A stretch of 64,000 nt of DNA from Erpobdella octoculata (Eukaryota > Annelida > Clitellata > Hirudinida > Erpobdellidae). The DNA lies in assembly GCA_963978895.1 (NCBI GenBank), contig OZ022242.1:11988999-12052998 (forward strand). Reading direction: 5' to 3'. Positions 10,640 through 22,411 of the stretch are shown one piece after another. The first letter of the stretch is position 1; every line of letters begins with the position of its first letter. The translations under genes were made by a program, and so were the position numbers. The notes below the pieces were generated by a model. It saw only the letters and a list, made by a program, of their open reading frames with translations. It was not told where the DNA came from and did no database searches.

Positions 10640-12334
10640 TTCGCCACGACGGTGTCGTTTGATTGATAGAACTTTTGTTATTAAACAGTTTTTTTTAAAG
10701 TGTGATTTTCATTTTGAGATTTCTTTCGAACAGAATTTTTGTTGAGTAAATTTAATATATATATATATATATATCCTGAAAAACAAAAAATTAAAATCAT
10801 AAATCAAGCAAGATATACAGCTAAAAATTAAGTTCACAAAAAACAGTTATTATTAAACAGTTTGTTGTCATCTATTTTACGCTTGTTTTCAAAGTTTCAA
10901 TCGCATAGTCTGACATCTGATAACAGACAACAGACATCAGACAAGTTAAGATAATTAAAAACCTGTAAAACTAAAGGTTTATACAACCAAGCAGACTGCC
11001 AAGTTTACTTAATCGCTCGCTACGTTGTAACCATGGTTATCTAAATATAACACATAAAAAGCTGTTATACCTAGAACTCCATGATTGTTACAATTAATTT
11101 GTTTAATAATTTGTTCTATATTACTATGCATAAAGTTCAAGAAATTAAATTCAACCAAGTCGTCATAAGAAAAGATAAACTGACTTTGAACTCGTACTTC
11201 CATAGCGAATAAAAAAAAAATTTGAAGCGTTTGTATGCCGGTGAAGCGTTCTCAAATAATTTGCTTCTTGATAATGTGTTTGAAATGAATAGGTTTATAA
11301 AATTGGCTTAGTTATTAAATAATAGCAGGGTTGTCTGGGCTTCTTTTTAGTTTTTTTTTCGTTTTTTGCCGATAAAATATATTGAGCGTATTAGGCGTAA
11401 TTTTATTTTTACGCACTTTTACTTAACTTGACTTCTCTGTCTGTCGATCTGTAGTCAAAATTTGCAATCGATTTTAAACTAACTTTCCAATGAGCTAGAG
11501 ACTTGAAAATTTAAACATACCTCTGAACTGATTAACAATGCATTCTATCAAATTTTCGGATTGATTGGACAAAATTTATTTAAATAATTATTTGTGATAT
11601 TTTCCTCGAACTATTTATTGTCTATGCTAATATGCTCGTTGTTTATGTAACAGAATGTGGCCTACACAATCGATTATATAAAAGTGTGTTTTTAAAAAAC
11701 TTTGTTTTTTGATTCACTTGCTTTGCAAACAAGCTCTGTTAAAAACGATAGACAGCTTGGCGTTTTAATCTATTCCTTGCCAAACGATCCAAGTCTCGTG
11801 AATTCATGATAACGATATTTTAGTAGATTTATTATAAACAAAAACTGACCGATCGGTTTTGCAGTAAAAACTTCTTCGGATCTCCTAAAATTACAACATG
11901 GAAATGTTTTTACTACGCTTTTCTTAATTTGTTTTTTTTTGTTTTTCTGTTAATCTGTTTGTCCGGATGAAAAAATGTGATAGAATTTTAAAAGCTTTTC
12001 CCATCATCTAATCTTGCTGAAAGTTGGTGTATATAATTGTCGTAATTAACATTGCACTTTATTTAATTTTCAGATGTATTGGACAACATTTAAATAACGC
12101 ATAAAATATAATTAATTAAAATCTTAAATAACATTGAAACTGAAAAAGTTAAATAATGATACTTAAAAAACTTTTTAAAACCACTTTTCTGCGCCCAAAA
12201 AAGAAAAATAATTATTTGGCTATATAGAAGTTGTTAACATACTAAAAACTAACAGTTAAATTCTATAACTTATAAGGTGGGTTGCATTCCAGAATATAAA
12301 ACAACGCGACTCAAGTTATTAGTTATAAAATTTG
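10640..12334. other. AT-rich non-coding interval
   Basis: No gene recognised. It contains a short (TA)n near 10755 and poly-T stretches. Confidence 0.5.
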
Positions 12335-12470
12335 GGTGCATGTCTCGTCGTGCCTATGCCGTCACTTGCCCACTGGTCTTGAACAGTTTACCAGCTGATC
12401 TGCGCGACAATAGTCTCGGCCTGCTGATCTTTCCGTAAAAGACTAAAAACGTTTTTGTTTTAGAACACTA
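12335..12470 (+). pseudogene. LINE reverse transcriptase C-terminal remnant
   Basis: One frame reads SRRAYAVTCPLVLNSLPADL, followed by R.NSLGLLIF, the characteristic end of CR1/L2-like ORF2 (usually WNSLP..LR..S....F...LK..LF). It is broken by a frameshift after the FP near 12435. Only about 40 codons remain. Confidence 0.65.
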
Positions 12471-12474
12471 ATAA

Positions 12475-13237
12475 CAACACTATGTCATATTATATTTATT
12501 CTTTCATTTTTTCTGGCTTTTAATTTTGACTCATTTTTAATTATTTAATTTCTCTGACTGCTCACCATGTTTTTGAGAACATTATAAAAAAAGCATGTAA
12601 CTATTTTTGACAATAATGTCGAAATCAGGTTAGTTACGTCTACCGCGTCGTATTGTTATGTTAACATTGTTGACGAGCTGGGCAAGTAGCTGAAAAGACG
12701 ACTCTACAGGGCAGTCCTTTTTTGTTCTCGTTGTGCCCCACCTGATTTCCGGCCGTTAACAATTCCATTTCTGAGATACAACACGTGGACTCCAATTCAA
12801 ACTGGATTTTGCCAGAGCAACCCATAACATTTTCTGCACCCGCAACACGCTGGTCCAGAACCGTATCCACTACTGTCTTTACCGCCTCTGCAACCAGACT
12901 TTCAACAGCCCCTGACAGCCTCAGAAAAACCACTAACACAAGACTTCCCGTTTCTATCTATTTTGTCGTTGTCCAGCCGCAGCAACTCCGTACCGATTGT
13001 TGTCACTCCGTCTCCAGAGCACACCCGAACGTCTATTTTCTGTGATGTATTTTTGTTTTCTTTTCTTGTCCTCTGTTGCACTTATTTGCCTTCCCTCATA
13101 CTTTGTTGTGCTTTTTTTTTTGTTTTAGCAATTTATTTTTTAGCCTTCTCCAGTTTCCAGTTCATTTCTCAGCTCACACATCAAAAGTTCGTCCAATGCT
13201 TTCATAACCATTTTTTTAAATCCCAATTCTGACATTA
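12475..13237. other. Unassigned interval with short ORFs
   Basis: ORFs on both strands (12661-12939 minus, 12785-13045 plus) have mixed composition but match no family I know. It may be the 5' part of the following LINE or host DNA. Confidence 0.35.
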
Positions 13238-13244
13238 CATTTTA

Positions 13245-14551
13245 TGATATAAATAACTGCAATTTTCAACGCATCCAAAGCTGAAGAAGTAATTTCTGAC
13301 ATCTGGAAGCAGACAAATGTAGTCCCAGTTCCCAAATCGACTCCGCCGAGGACAATTGAAGACGACCTGCGCCCAATCTCACTGACCCTAACTCTTGCAA
13401 AACACCTGGAGTGGTTCATTGGCCAGCAACTTCTATCGGCTGTATCGGACAAGCTATACTCCCAACAATTTGGGGCTCTTAAAGGTCGTTCAACAACGCA
13501 TGCACTCGTCAATATCGTCCACAATTGGAATGCAGCCCTTGACGCTGGGTCCTCCGTCCGCGCCGTCTTTGTGGACTATGCGAAGGTTTTTGATTATGTT
13601 GACTATTCTATTCTGTTGTCCAAACTCATTTCCTTGAATGTTCCAGACTACATCATCAGGTGGATTTATTTATTCCTCGACGGGAGACGGCAGCGCGTTA
13701 AGATTGGAAGCATACTCTCAAACTGGATGACGTTAAATGGAGGAATGCCCCAGGGCACCTGGTTGGGTCCCTTGACTTTTGTCATCTTTATTGACGGATT
13801 GAGGTTGGATTGTCTGCTACACAAATTCATAGATGACACGACGGCATCCGAGATCATCAGGAAAGATCAAAGCAGCGTAATAGAGAACATCCATCATCAA
13901 CTGTTGAATTGGTCAAAATTAAACCACATAAATATTAATTCCAAAAAGACAAAAAAAATTATCCTCGGTACACTGTGCAAAAATCCCCCTCCTACTCTGA
14001 CAATGGATGGAGCAATCATTGAGCGTGTGACATCATTAAGGCTTCTAGGCGTGATTATCTCATCCACATTGAAATGGGACAATCACGTTGCAGCAATCTG
14101 CTCGAAAACCGTCTCCAGGATGCATTTTTGAAAATCCTAAGACGAGCTTGTATTTGCCAGAAGGATGCCTTGAGCTTTTACATAACAGTCATCCGACCCA
14201 TACTGGAATATGCTTGTCATGTATGGCACAGCATGCTCACAAAGAAGCTGTCATCCAATATTGAATCGCAGCAGATACGGGCATTGCGCATCATATACGG
14301 TGACTTGAAGTACGACGTTGCTCTGATGACTGCGGGGATCTCCTCACTACACGACAGGCGCGAGAGGCTGACTCGCGATTTCTTCCAGTCTGTTCGTTAA
14401 CCATCCAGCTGCCTTCACCATCTCATGCCGGCTCAGCGTGATCTAGAACCTCTATCGAATCTGCGAAATGCTTCAGAATATCCGGTGACTTTCTGTAAAA
14501 CTAAAAGATTTCAAACATCGTTCTTGCCATATTCTCTTAAGGACTTTCAAT
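13245..14551 (+). pseudogene. LINE reverse transcriptase pseudogene (FIDD-type)
   Basis: RT motifs in order: a PPRTIEDDLRPISL block (about 13345-13384, frame 1), VFVDYAKVFDYVDYSILLSK (about 13570-13620), GGMPQGTWLGPL (near 13740) and the catalytic FIDDTT (near 13830, usually YVDDTT in this group). A connection domain follows with RPILEYACHVWH (near 14200). The C-terminal part HHLMPAQRDLEPLSNLRNAS continues in frame after a TAA at 14398-14400. At least two further frame changes (near 13560 and 14125) and a missing 5' part show it is dead. It belongs to the APE-type LINEs with a KYVDD-like centre found in many invertebrates. Confidence 0.85.
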
Positions 14552-14725
14552 AATTCAATATCACCTTCTTCCTATCTTCGATCTTATGTGTATATATTCA
14601 TTATATACAAAATAACTGATGATCTCATTATAAATTCAGTCAACAATATAATAGAGCAATGAGCTGTCATGTTAATAATTAAAATTGCTTATTATAACAG
14701 TTCATTTTAACATCTCATTCTATAA

Positions 14726-15872
14726 TCTATATATATATAAAAGAACATGTCCTGACTGACTGACTGATAATCAACGCCGAGCTCAAACGCCTCATCCTAG
14801 GAACGTGAAATTTGGAACTTATATTACTTTTATTGCGTAAGCATCCACTAAGAAAGGATTTTTGAAAATTTTGCTCCTGAGGGGAAGAAACTGGAAAACA
14901 AACCTTTTTATAAAACAATGTATATCTCTAAAACCAATAATGAGGAGATTTTGAAATTTGGTATATGGATTCTTCTTGAAAAATAAAAAATTACATGTTT
15001 CACCATTTTTTGAAAATTCGGTTTCCCGGACCTCAAATGTGGGTTGGAAAATTGGGTTATTTGGTTTTTAAAGTAGCTGCTACTCAAAAACTGTAAATGC
15101 TACAGGAGTAAAAATTAGTATTTAGTTTCTACTCCAAAAATAATGAAATACGTGTTTTAGCATTTTGTGAAAATTTGGTTTCCAGGACTTCAAATGTGGG
15201 GTGGAAAATAGGGTTACTTGGTTTTTAAAGTAACTGCTACTCAAAAACTGTAAATTCTACAAAAGTAAAATTAGTATTTAGTTTCTACTCTAAAACTAAT
15301 GATATACGTGTTTCACCATTTTTTGAAAATTTGGTTTCCAGGACCTCAAATGTGAAGTGGAAAAAGGGTTATTTGATTTTAAAATAACTGCTACTCAAAA
15401 ACTGTAAGTGCTACAGATGTGAAAATTAGTATTTTGAGGTTTTGTGCCGGTTAAAATTAGATGAGTTCAGTTTATCACCGGACGGACGGGCCAAGCCATT
15501 ATTTTAGGGTCTTCCTACGGCCCTGCCCAAACCTTAAATCAAGGTGTGACGGGCCGAGATTTTTAACCAAGTATATAGACAATTTAGTGATTTTAGGGTG
15601 TTCAGACGGGCCGGGCTGAACCTGAAGTCAAGGTGGGACGGGCCGAAGTTTTTCATCAAGTATATAGAACTTCTAGGCCTGTAAAAACGGGCCGGGCCCA
15701 TATTAGACGAGCCGTGTCGGGCCAGGAATTTTGACTTTTTGAAACGGGCTGGGCCAAGTTGTCGACGGGCCGAGCCGAGACCTAAAAAATTGATCCGTGC
15801 AGTACTCTACTATGTATGCACGGTTCAAATTTTCTAATTTCATGCGAGCGAAGCCGCTACGGGCACTGCTAG
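14726..15872 (+). mobile_element. Complete non-autonomous Helitron family I copy (Hel-I)
   Basis: 5' end A|TCTATATATATATAAAAG and 3' end CTAG|T fit Helitron insertion between A and T. AGCG-AAGC-CGCT forms a short hairpin exactly 10 nt before the terminal CTAG. The interior holds about three tandem units of about 157 bp (GTAGCAGTTACTTT-type, here reversed) and a GC-rich GGGCC block near the 3' end. There is no Rep/helicase ORF. Other copies lie at 47061, 48661, 53912 and, partly, 19270. Confidence 0.85.
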
Positions 15873-16615
15873 TCTACTATAACTCTTATTGTATGATTCT
15901 CCACTGTTGATCAATGAACTTACATTGATACAGTTCATTGTAAAATAATACTTGTTCTGATTTGATTATATTTTATTCTATCTGTTTTTATCTTTATCTT
16001 ACATTTATTTTTATTTCACACTAACATCTCATTTACTATAATTCATATTATGTGATTTCCAATTGTTCCAATCCAGCTTTTTGGCTGCAATACAAATAAA
16101 AGTTATATCTATCTATCCATGATACAGCCAATCGGTGTCAATGCATTTCGTCCTTAAAATTTATTGGACGATAATAAGCACTAAACTAGACTATGTAAAT
16201 TTAAATAACTGTAAATATTTTTAACTATATATACTGTTACGATATTAACAGCCGAATTTGAGTTCTTTAGAATGGATTATAATTATAATCCATTTAATTA
16301 TAATTTATTGGGAGTAATAATAAAATAAAGACTACTTTTTCTGTCTTTTCCTTTGCTAATTAATCTTATGATGTTTCATAGTAGGAAATTAAATAACTAC
16401 CCTCCCCTTAATTCTGTTCGTCCCGATTAACTTTGTCACCTACGAACAACTCTGCAAGGTGATGGATACAGAAAACCTTCCTCTTTACACGCGGCTTCAA
16501 CCGTATCCTGCAAACAACATGGTCAATTACTTTATCTGTATTAAACAGTTTCTTCCAGTCTCGCTGGAAGCTATGTGATCTTCCAATTCTGAGTTGTGAG
16601 TTGGAATAACAGGCC
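15873..16615. other. AT-rich interval
   Basis: No gene. The sequence around 16020-16110 ends in AAATAAAAGTTATATCTATC and may be a LINE 3' tail, but I could not confirm it. Confidence 0.4.
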
Positions 16616-16685
16616 CAGTGTTGTTCAGTAACAAAGTAAAAATACTGAAATTAAGTACTGCCAAGGTACTTTATACTTGTAGCAA

Positions 16686-17400
16686 AGCCCTTTGGTCGGA
16701 ATAGAAAGGGTAGATATAATGAATGTGCTGGGAGTCCTGATCGACGGAAAACTCTCATTCCGGGAACACGTTGACTGGATCAGAACAAAATCTGCACAGT
16801 CTTTGTATGCACTAAGAAACTTACGGGCTCACGGGCTGTGTGGCCGGGAGCTCTGGACGGTCACGGAGGCGACACTTATATCCAGGATCACCTACGCCTC
16901 TCAATCATGGTGGGGTTTCATAGGTTCGGGAGATCTTCAACGCATCGAGTCGGTCATTAGGAAGGTGACACGCTAGGGTTTCTTGGCTCACGACCGCCCT
17001 GATTTTGTGCACCGCTGCGCCGTGGCGGATTCAACTCTGTTCAACCAGGTTCTGTCTAACCGCCTTCACGTCCTTCACCATCTTCTCCCAGACGTGAAGA
17101 AATCAGGATATCACCTTCGTCCTCGAGCTCACGACAGAGTTATTCCGCATGCAGATTCCATACTCAGAAAAACCTTTATCCATAGATCGTTGAATTCAAA
17201 ATAACTTAAACAATACCGAACGCTATGTTAAATCTCTGAAAAAAGACAAGTTTTAGATTTTATTTTAAGTCTTTAACTTTAGATTGTCGAAACTCGTATT
17301 CCTTTTTAATTCTTATTTTTATTATTTTATTATCTGAATGTAAACCGCTGTGCGTCATTGTCAGGCTGGATAATAAAGATTTACTTACTTACTTACTTAC
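16686..17400 (+). pseudogene. 5'-truncated LINE ORF2 C-terminus with (TTAC)n tail, nested in hAT-1
   Basis: The frame reads VLGVLIDGKLSFREHVDWIR (near 16730), then SRITYASQSWWGFIGSGDLQ, the post-RT region of CR1/RTE-like LINEs. It runs through a TAG at 16974-16976 and goes on with VLSNRLHVLHHLLPD up to 17204. A 3' UTR and a TTACTTACTTAC tail end it at about 17400. The tail and 5' truncation are typical of target-primed insertion. Confidence 0.85.
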
Positions 17401-17780
17401 AGAAAAAAATTCTACTTTTACTTGTAACGAAGGAAAATTTTCGGACATACTTTTATTTCGTCACATGTCCACGGCAAAGCGTTACAAAGTAATTTAAAAA
17501 ATAATGAAACGTGCACAAAGTTTAAATGGATAGCGAATATATTTTTAATTTTAGACTTACAATTATAAGTCTAAGTTCAACGCATTTATTTAGTTGCGCC
17601 ATTTTGTTTTCCATTATTTGTGTACATCGCAATTATATACCCTGCTGGTTGCATTATTTTCTACCAACTTTCAAGTAACATTCGATTTTCCGTTTATTTT
17701 CAACTTTTAACCCTAGCCTATTTTGGAATCTTCAGGAGAAACCAAGGTGAACAGCATTAACAAAAATAGGCGGAACAACA

Positions 17781-18020
17781 ATGAAGAACACCAGTAACCA
17801 TATTTATTCAAAATGTTCAGATTTGAATCTAGGAAAGCTGGAACGTATAAGTTTACAAACTTGTTGTGTAAATCGAAAAAACTACGTCTTCAGCATTTCC
17901 AAAGTTTCGTCTAACTTGAAGCAACATATGAAGCGCGTGCATCCAGCAAATGTTCTGGAATATGAACATTTGACAAAAAATGTACGTAAACATAATGCGG
18001 GTAATGAAAGTTTCCAATAA
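17781..18020 (+). CDS. BED-type zinc finger fragment of a hAT transposase
   Basis: A 79-codon ORF ending VSSNLKQHMKRVHP, which is the His half of a BED finger; hAT transposases usually read TSNLKQHLKRVHP here. The preceding cysteine pair is imperfect. BED fingers bind the transposon ends. The protein stops 15 residues after the finger, so the RNase-H-like catalytic core is lost. It sits inside the hAT-1 termini, which fits its origin. Confidence 0.65.
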   Translation: MKNTSNHIYSKCSDLNLGKLERISLQTCCVNRKNYVFSISKVSSNLKQHMKRVHPANVLEYEHLTKNVRKHNAGNESFQ

Positions 18021-18369
18021 GTTGAGTCAAAAAGAAGGAAACTTTACCAGGCTAAAATATTCTAGTCATTCGTTAATGCTGATCTTGCGACAAGCATTTT
18101 GAATTTGGTAGTTGGTGGAGTATTTCCCTTACACATCGTCGAATTGACCGAGTTCATCGAGCTCATATCAGTCATTCAACAAAAGCGGCTTCAGTACTTT
18201 TACTTTTTACTGTAAGTAACCTTAAGATGCTGATACTTTTTACTTTTGGTTGAGTACAACTTTTAATGAATACTTCTACTTTTACTTAAATACATTTTGA
18301 GGTGTTACCTGTACTTTTACTTAAGTACTAAAGTGCAGTACTTTTCACAACACTGACCACGCCAAAAGG

Positions 18370-18596
18370 TTATTTCTAATTTTTGTTCTACTCTACCTAG
18401 CTAACTTAATGCAAATCCCTCCTAAGTCTGGTTTTTGATCTTCCTCCCTTAGTCACTTTTGTATTTTTACTGTTAAGCATTCTTTTGCTAAACGCTCTTT
18501 TCCCTACTCTGGTTTTTTTCTCTAGAACTCTCTTCCTACATCTCTTACTAATTCTACTTCTCTCACTGTTTTCCGTCGTGGACTTAAAACATATTG
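18370..18596 (+). pseudogene. LINE ORF2 C-terminal remnant
   Basis: The frame ending at about 18597 reads AKRSFPYSGFFL-stop-NSLPTSLTNSTS then LTVFRRGLKTY, i.e. the WNSLP...F...LK signature with the Trp codon mutated to TAG. It abuts the SINE that follows. Confidence 0.65.
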
Positions 18597-18870
18597 AGGC
18601 GCCGTAGCACAGTGGTGAAAGTAGTTATGCCATCATCCTGCCGTCGCGGGTTCAAATCTCAGTCGCGGCGAGACGTAATTCCGTTGAGCAAGGAATTCAC
18701 TCACACTGATCAGGCCAACTCAGCCTTTCATCTTTCAGTGGTCGATAAATGAGTACCAGTTTTGCGACTGGTAATGGCATGGCACCTTTATCTATATATC
18801 TGTTTGATCAGTTCATGTCCGAGCGCTATTTAACACCACTTAAATAGCGCTATATAAATAAATTAATTGA
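18597..18870 (+). mobile_element. tRNA-derived SINE with LINE-derived tail
   Basis: Pol III A box TAGCACAGTGG (18604-18614) and B box-like GGTTCAAATCT (18649-18659) are separated by a normal tRNA distance. A body with GTGGTCGATAAATGAGTACC follows, a core I associate with widespread invertebrate SINEs (Ceph/Meta type). The 3' part TGTCCGAGCGCTATTTAACA, continuing to ATAGCGCTATATAAAT, matches the 3' end of the LINE at 50370-52150. No coding capacity. Confidence 0.85.
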
Positions 18871-19269
18871 TTGGTTGGTTGACTGTCGATCACAGTTAAA
18901 CTCCCATATTCAAAGTATAATAATGGTTACAAATGTTTATAGTCATTTGTATAACTTTTCAATGGAATCGCCACAAACTGTAGATTATATTCAACTATTT
19001 GGAATACAAGCCGCCTAGACGGTTTGTCATGTGTGCACGGGCGGCGATTATTGTTAAATTTTGGGTGATAATTTTTCTGCTTTGTCTTCAACTCTTTTAT
19101 GCGGGGGTTCGGGGGTATAACCACCGAACAATTTTCTGAAGTTTGTCTTGCCGTAGGTGATATAAATAAAAAAAACCACGTTTCCCACCATAGGCACCAC
19201 CTGCAGGTGTTTTTTTTAGAAAGGCAAACTTTCATATATTGCTTTACTCTTTTCTATCCATTGTATTTA

Positions 19270-19430
19270 GACACACAATTTCAGGCCCAAACCGGCCCAT
19301 TTAATAAGCATAAAAGTCGAGGTCTGGCCCGGTCCGTGTTGAACTGGACTCAGCCAGTTTTAACGGGCACAAAACCTCAAAGCTCGAAAACTAATTTTTT
19401 GAAAAATAATGAAACACGTATCTTATCTAT
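19270..19430 (-). mobile_element. Hel-I fragment
   Basis: GGCCCAAACCGGCCC, GCACAAAACCTCAAA and GAAACACGTAT match the 3' half of Hel-I in reverse orientation. The CTAG end is not preserved. It is directly followed by a Hel-II copy. Confidence 0.6.
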
Positions 19431-19435
19431 ATATA

Positions 19436-19924
19436 TAAAAATGAATGTTTGTGAGTCTGTCTTTTATAGAAATCTAAACCGCTAGAGCGATCTTTATGAA
19501 ATTTGAAAAGAAGGTAGCTCTCATACAGGGAAAGACTTTAAGAAGGTTTGGACTCCCTCTCCAATCCCCCGGCTCAGGGGGCCAAAAAACTGTCCAGGCC
19601 AAAAGTGCCTATGTACGACCATCAAAGGTAATTGCGTAATAAAATTCAATTTTAATTTATGTAAGAACTTTGAAGGCTTCAAGCAAAGTTTAGCAAATCT
19701 ATTTTACGTTTTATGGGCTAAAAGAAGTAAGGAGAGAGTGGAAAAGAGAAAATGAGCACGAGCGGGAACGGGAACGGGAGAGCAAGCGTGAGTGGGAACT
19801 GGAAGGCAACCAGCAACGGCAAAGCGACCGGAAGCGGGAGAGCAAGTGGGGAAAGAACGGGAGCAAGAGAGAAAAACGGTAAAAACCTCTGAAAACTCAG
19901 AGCAGCGCTAAGTAACCCCGCAAG
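19436..19924 (+). mobile_element. Non-autonomous Helitron family II copy
   Basis: 5' end A|TCTATATATATAAAAATG. The middle has GAGCGGGAACGGGAACGGG-type repeats. The 3' end AGTAACCCCGCAAG is a one-base variant of the CCCCGCTAG end, followed by T. No ORF of interest. Confidence 0.75.
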
Positions 19925-20069
19925 TTATTTTTAAAAAACCTAAATACTGAATTTTAATGTTTTCACATTTCCAGTTATTGAGTTTAGAAGACTTATTGAA
20001 ATAAATTAATTAAAATGTATCAAGATTAACTTAAGACACATAAAAAACTCCAGGAGATAATAGACTTAA

Positions 20070-20754
<685 letters not shown>

Positions 20755-21367
20755 TGTAAACGTAGAGGAATATGCTTTCTAGCGATTCGTAACGTTAAAG
20801 TCGAAGTTATTTATAACACAATATTTCTCGAATTAATTTTAACTTTATTATTCTTCCTTGAATATAATCTTTTACTTCACTCTAAACTGAATTATCTCAC
20901 TTTGTAGAAGTTAGCCCGGTTCTGACAAATCTTTTGATAATTCCAATTTCCCTGCCCAGAACACCTCATTTTCTTATTGAAGACCACAAAAAGGAAAAAG
21001 ACCAATAACAATTATATATATATACACATATATATATATAGATATATATATATTTATATACATATATATATATACATATACATACATCCATCCATGTATA
21101 TATACACTCAAACACACATATACATATATATACATTAATGATACAAAAATTATACGCACACACAATGTCACAGGAGCACAAATATACATATATACATACA
21201 TATACATATATATATACATATATATACACACATATACACACATATACACACAGATACATTCATACATAAATGACTATTGTTTCAACACAACCAAAATATG
21301 CACACATAATAAAATAAAATAAACAACTATTATGAAAATACGTAAGATGAATCATCTTCATCTTACA
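20755..21367 (-). repeat. 3' LTR of LTR-2
   Basis: 613 bp matching 23340-23994. Runs TGTAAACGTAGAGG...CATCTTACA in plus orientation. It contains a degenerate TATACA/TACATA repeat and is shorter than its partner only there. Preceded by AGCAT. Confidence 0.95.
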
Positions 21368-21396
21368 TATCCCCCCTCTTCGAAAAAAGGAACGCG

Positions 21397-22377
21397 TTAG
21401 CGTTTCTTGATTACATCGTCACTCTCTTTACGACTAAGAAAGTCAGCACCGATGTTTTCCTTGCCTTTGAAATAGTTTACTTTCAACTTATTCTCAATCT
21501 CTATCTCTCTGCGTGCTATGTCAACAGGACGGGCATCTCCGAAGATTGCCGAATTCAACTTTCCATCTTTCCCCACCCCTCCATGTTGGCCTCTAGGCAG
21601 AAGATTGAGCCTTGGTATTTCTTTTGGCGGATTCAAAGCCTGAACATTTGCCTCAACTTTATTTCCTACCTTTGAAATGGCAGACGTGTTTCTTTCCTTG
21701 CTTTGATACAGCTCCGAGTTAGCCGACGATTTTCTATAATTTACCCGAACATTCCTCTGTGTGCTGTCGTAGTTAAGAGCGGATTTCTGACCAAAGCGTT
21801 TTCCTGTAGCCATTGCATCCAAACCTCTTACTCCTTCGACATTTCCCAGCACGAGATCGCAAAGTAGGTTTTTCATGCACACAACCTCTCTGGTTCCTCT
21901 GAACCAGTTTGTTTTGATTTTTACCACTGCTGTTGGAGCTACCCGAACTGTGCCGTCGATCAAAACACAGGGTCTTGTTCTTTCGGTCATCTGACGCGGG
22001 TGCACTAATGATTCCTTTACCATTATGGCAGTACAGCCAGTGTCCCTCAAAACTTTTACCGGTATTCTGTTCACAAATTCTCTGGTTAATTCAAACTTTT
22101 CTCCTGAGTGAAAACAACCATCCGCTATTACCGGTGAAAAGCAGCCACATTTTAATTGGACCTCATTCATTTTACCTTCCATCACCATGGCCGCGCATGC
22201 ATTCACTACTCCAGAGTCTTTGCATGGTGGTGTCATGGTGGCCTCTCTACGCGTTTGGCACATGACTGGAGTTGCTTGAGTGCCTTGACTGTAGTCCCTC
22301 GCCAAATGTCCAGCTTGATGACAATCCTTTGCCATATGGCCCAGCTTATTGCAATTGTAACAGCGTGGTCCAACCAT
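21397..22377 (-). CDS. LTR-2 zinc knuckle and aspartic protease, with RNase H tail scrap
   Basis: Starts with the CCHC knuckle CYNCNKLGHMAKDC (residues about 6-19); a second knuckle is degenerate. A retropepsin-like segment follows, with VLRDTGCTAIMV (about residues 109-120), the D-T/S-G active site in the form DTG. The C-terminal VNYFKGKENIGADFLSR (about 300-316) is the normal end of RNase H, so the RT and most of RNase H between them have been deleted in frame. The protease would cleave Gag in particles. The frame differs from gag upstream by one shift near 22440. It ends 30 bp before the polypurine tract and 3' LTR, so integrase is also absent. Confidence 0.8.
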   Translation of the reverse strand: MVGPRCYNCNKLGHMAKDCHQAGHLARDYSQGTQATPVMCQTRREATMTPPCKDSGVVNACAAMVMEGKMNEVQLKCGCFSPVIADGCFHSGEKFELTREFVNRIPVKVLRDTGCTAIMVKESLVHPRQMTERTRPCVLIDGTVRVAPTAVVKIKTNWFRGTREVVCMKNLLCDLVLGNVEGVRGLDAMATGKRFGQKSALNYDSTQRNVRVNYRKSSANSELYQSKERNTSAISKVGNKVEANVQALNPPKEIPRLNLLPRGQHGGVGKDGKLNSAIFGDARPVDIARREIEIENKLKVNYFKGKENIGADFLSRKESDDVIKKR

Positions 22378-22411
22378 TCCCGAGTCAATGTCTGGTTGAC
22401 TACGATTTCCG

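Larger units (their letters stand above)
16616..18355 (+). mobile_element. Non-autonomous hAT transposon (hAT-1)
   Basis: Inverted ends CAGTGTTGT...ACAACACTG. Subterminal DNA on both sides is rich in AAGTAC/GTACTT motifs. Flanking 8-mers AACAGGCC and ACCACGCC agree at 6 of 8 positions, consistent with an aged hAT target duplication. Inside are a BED-finger ORF (17781-18020) and a nested LINE fragment (about 16686-17400). No catalytic transposase region was found. Confidence 0.75.
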
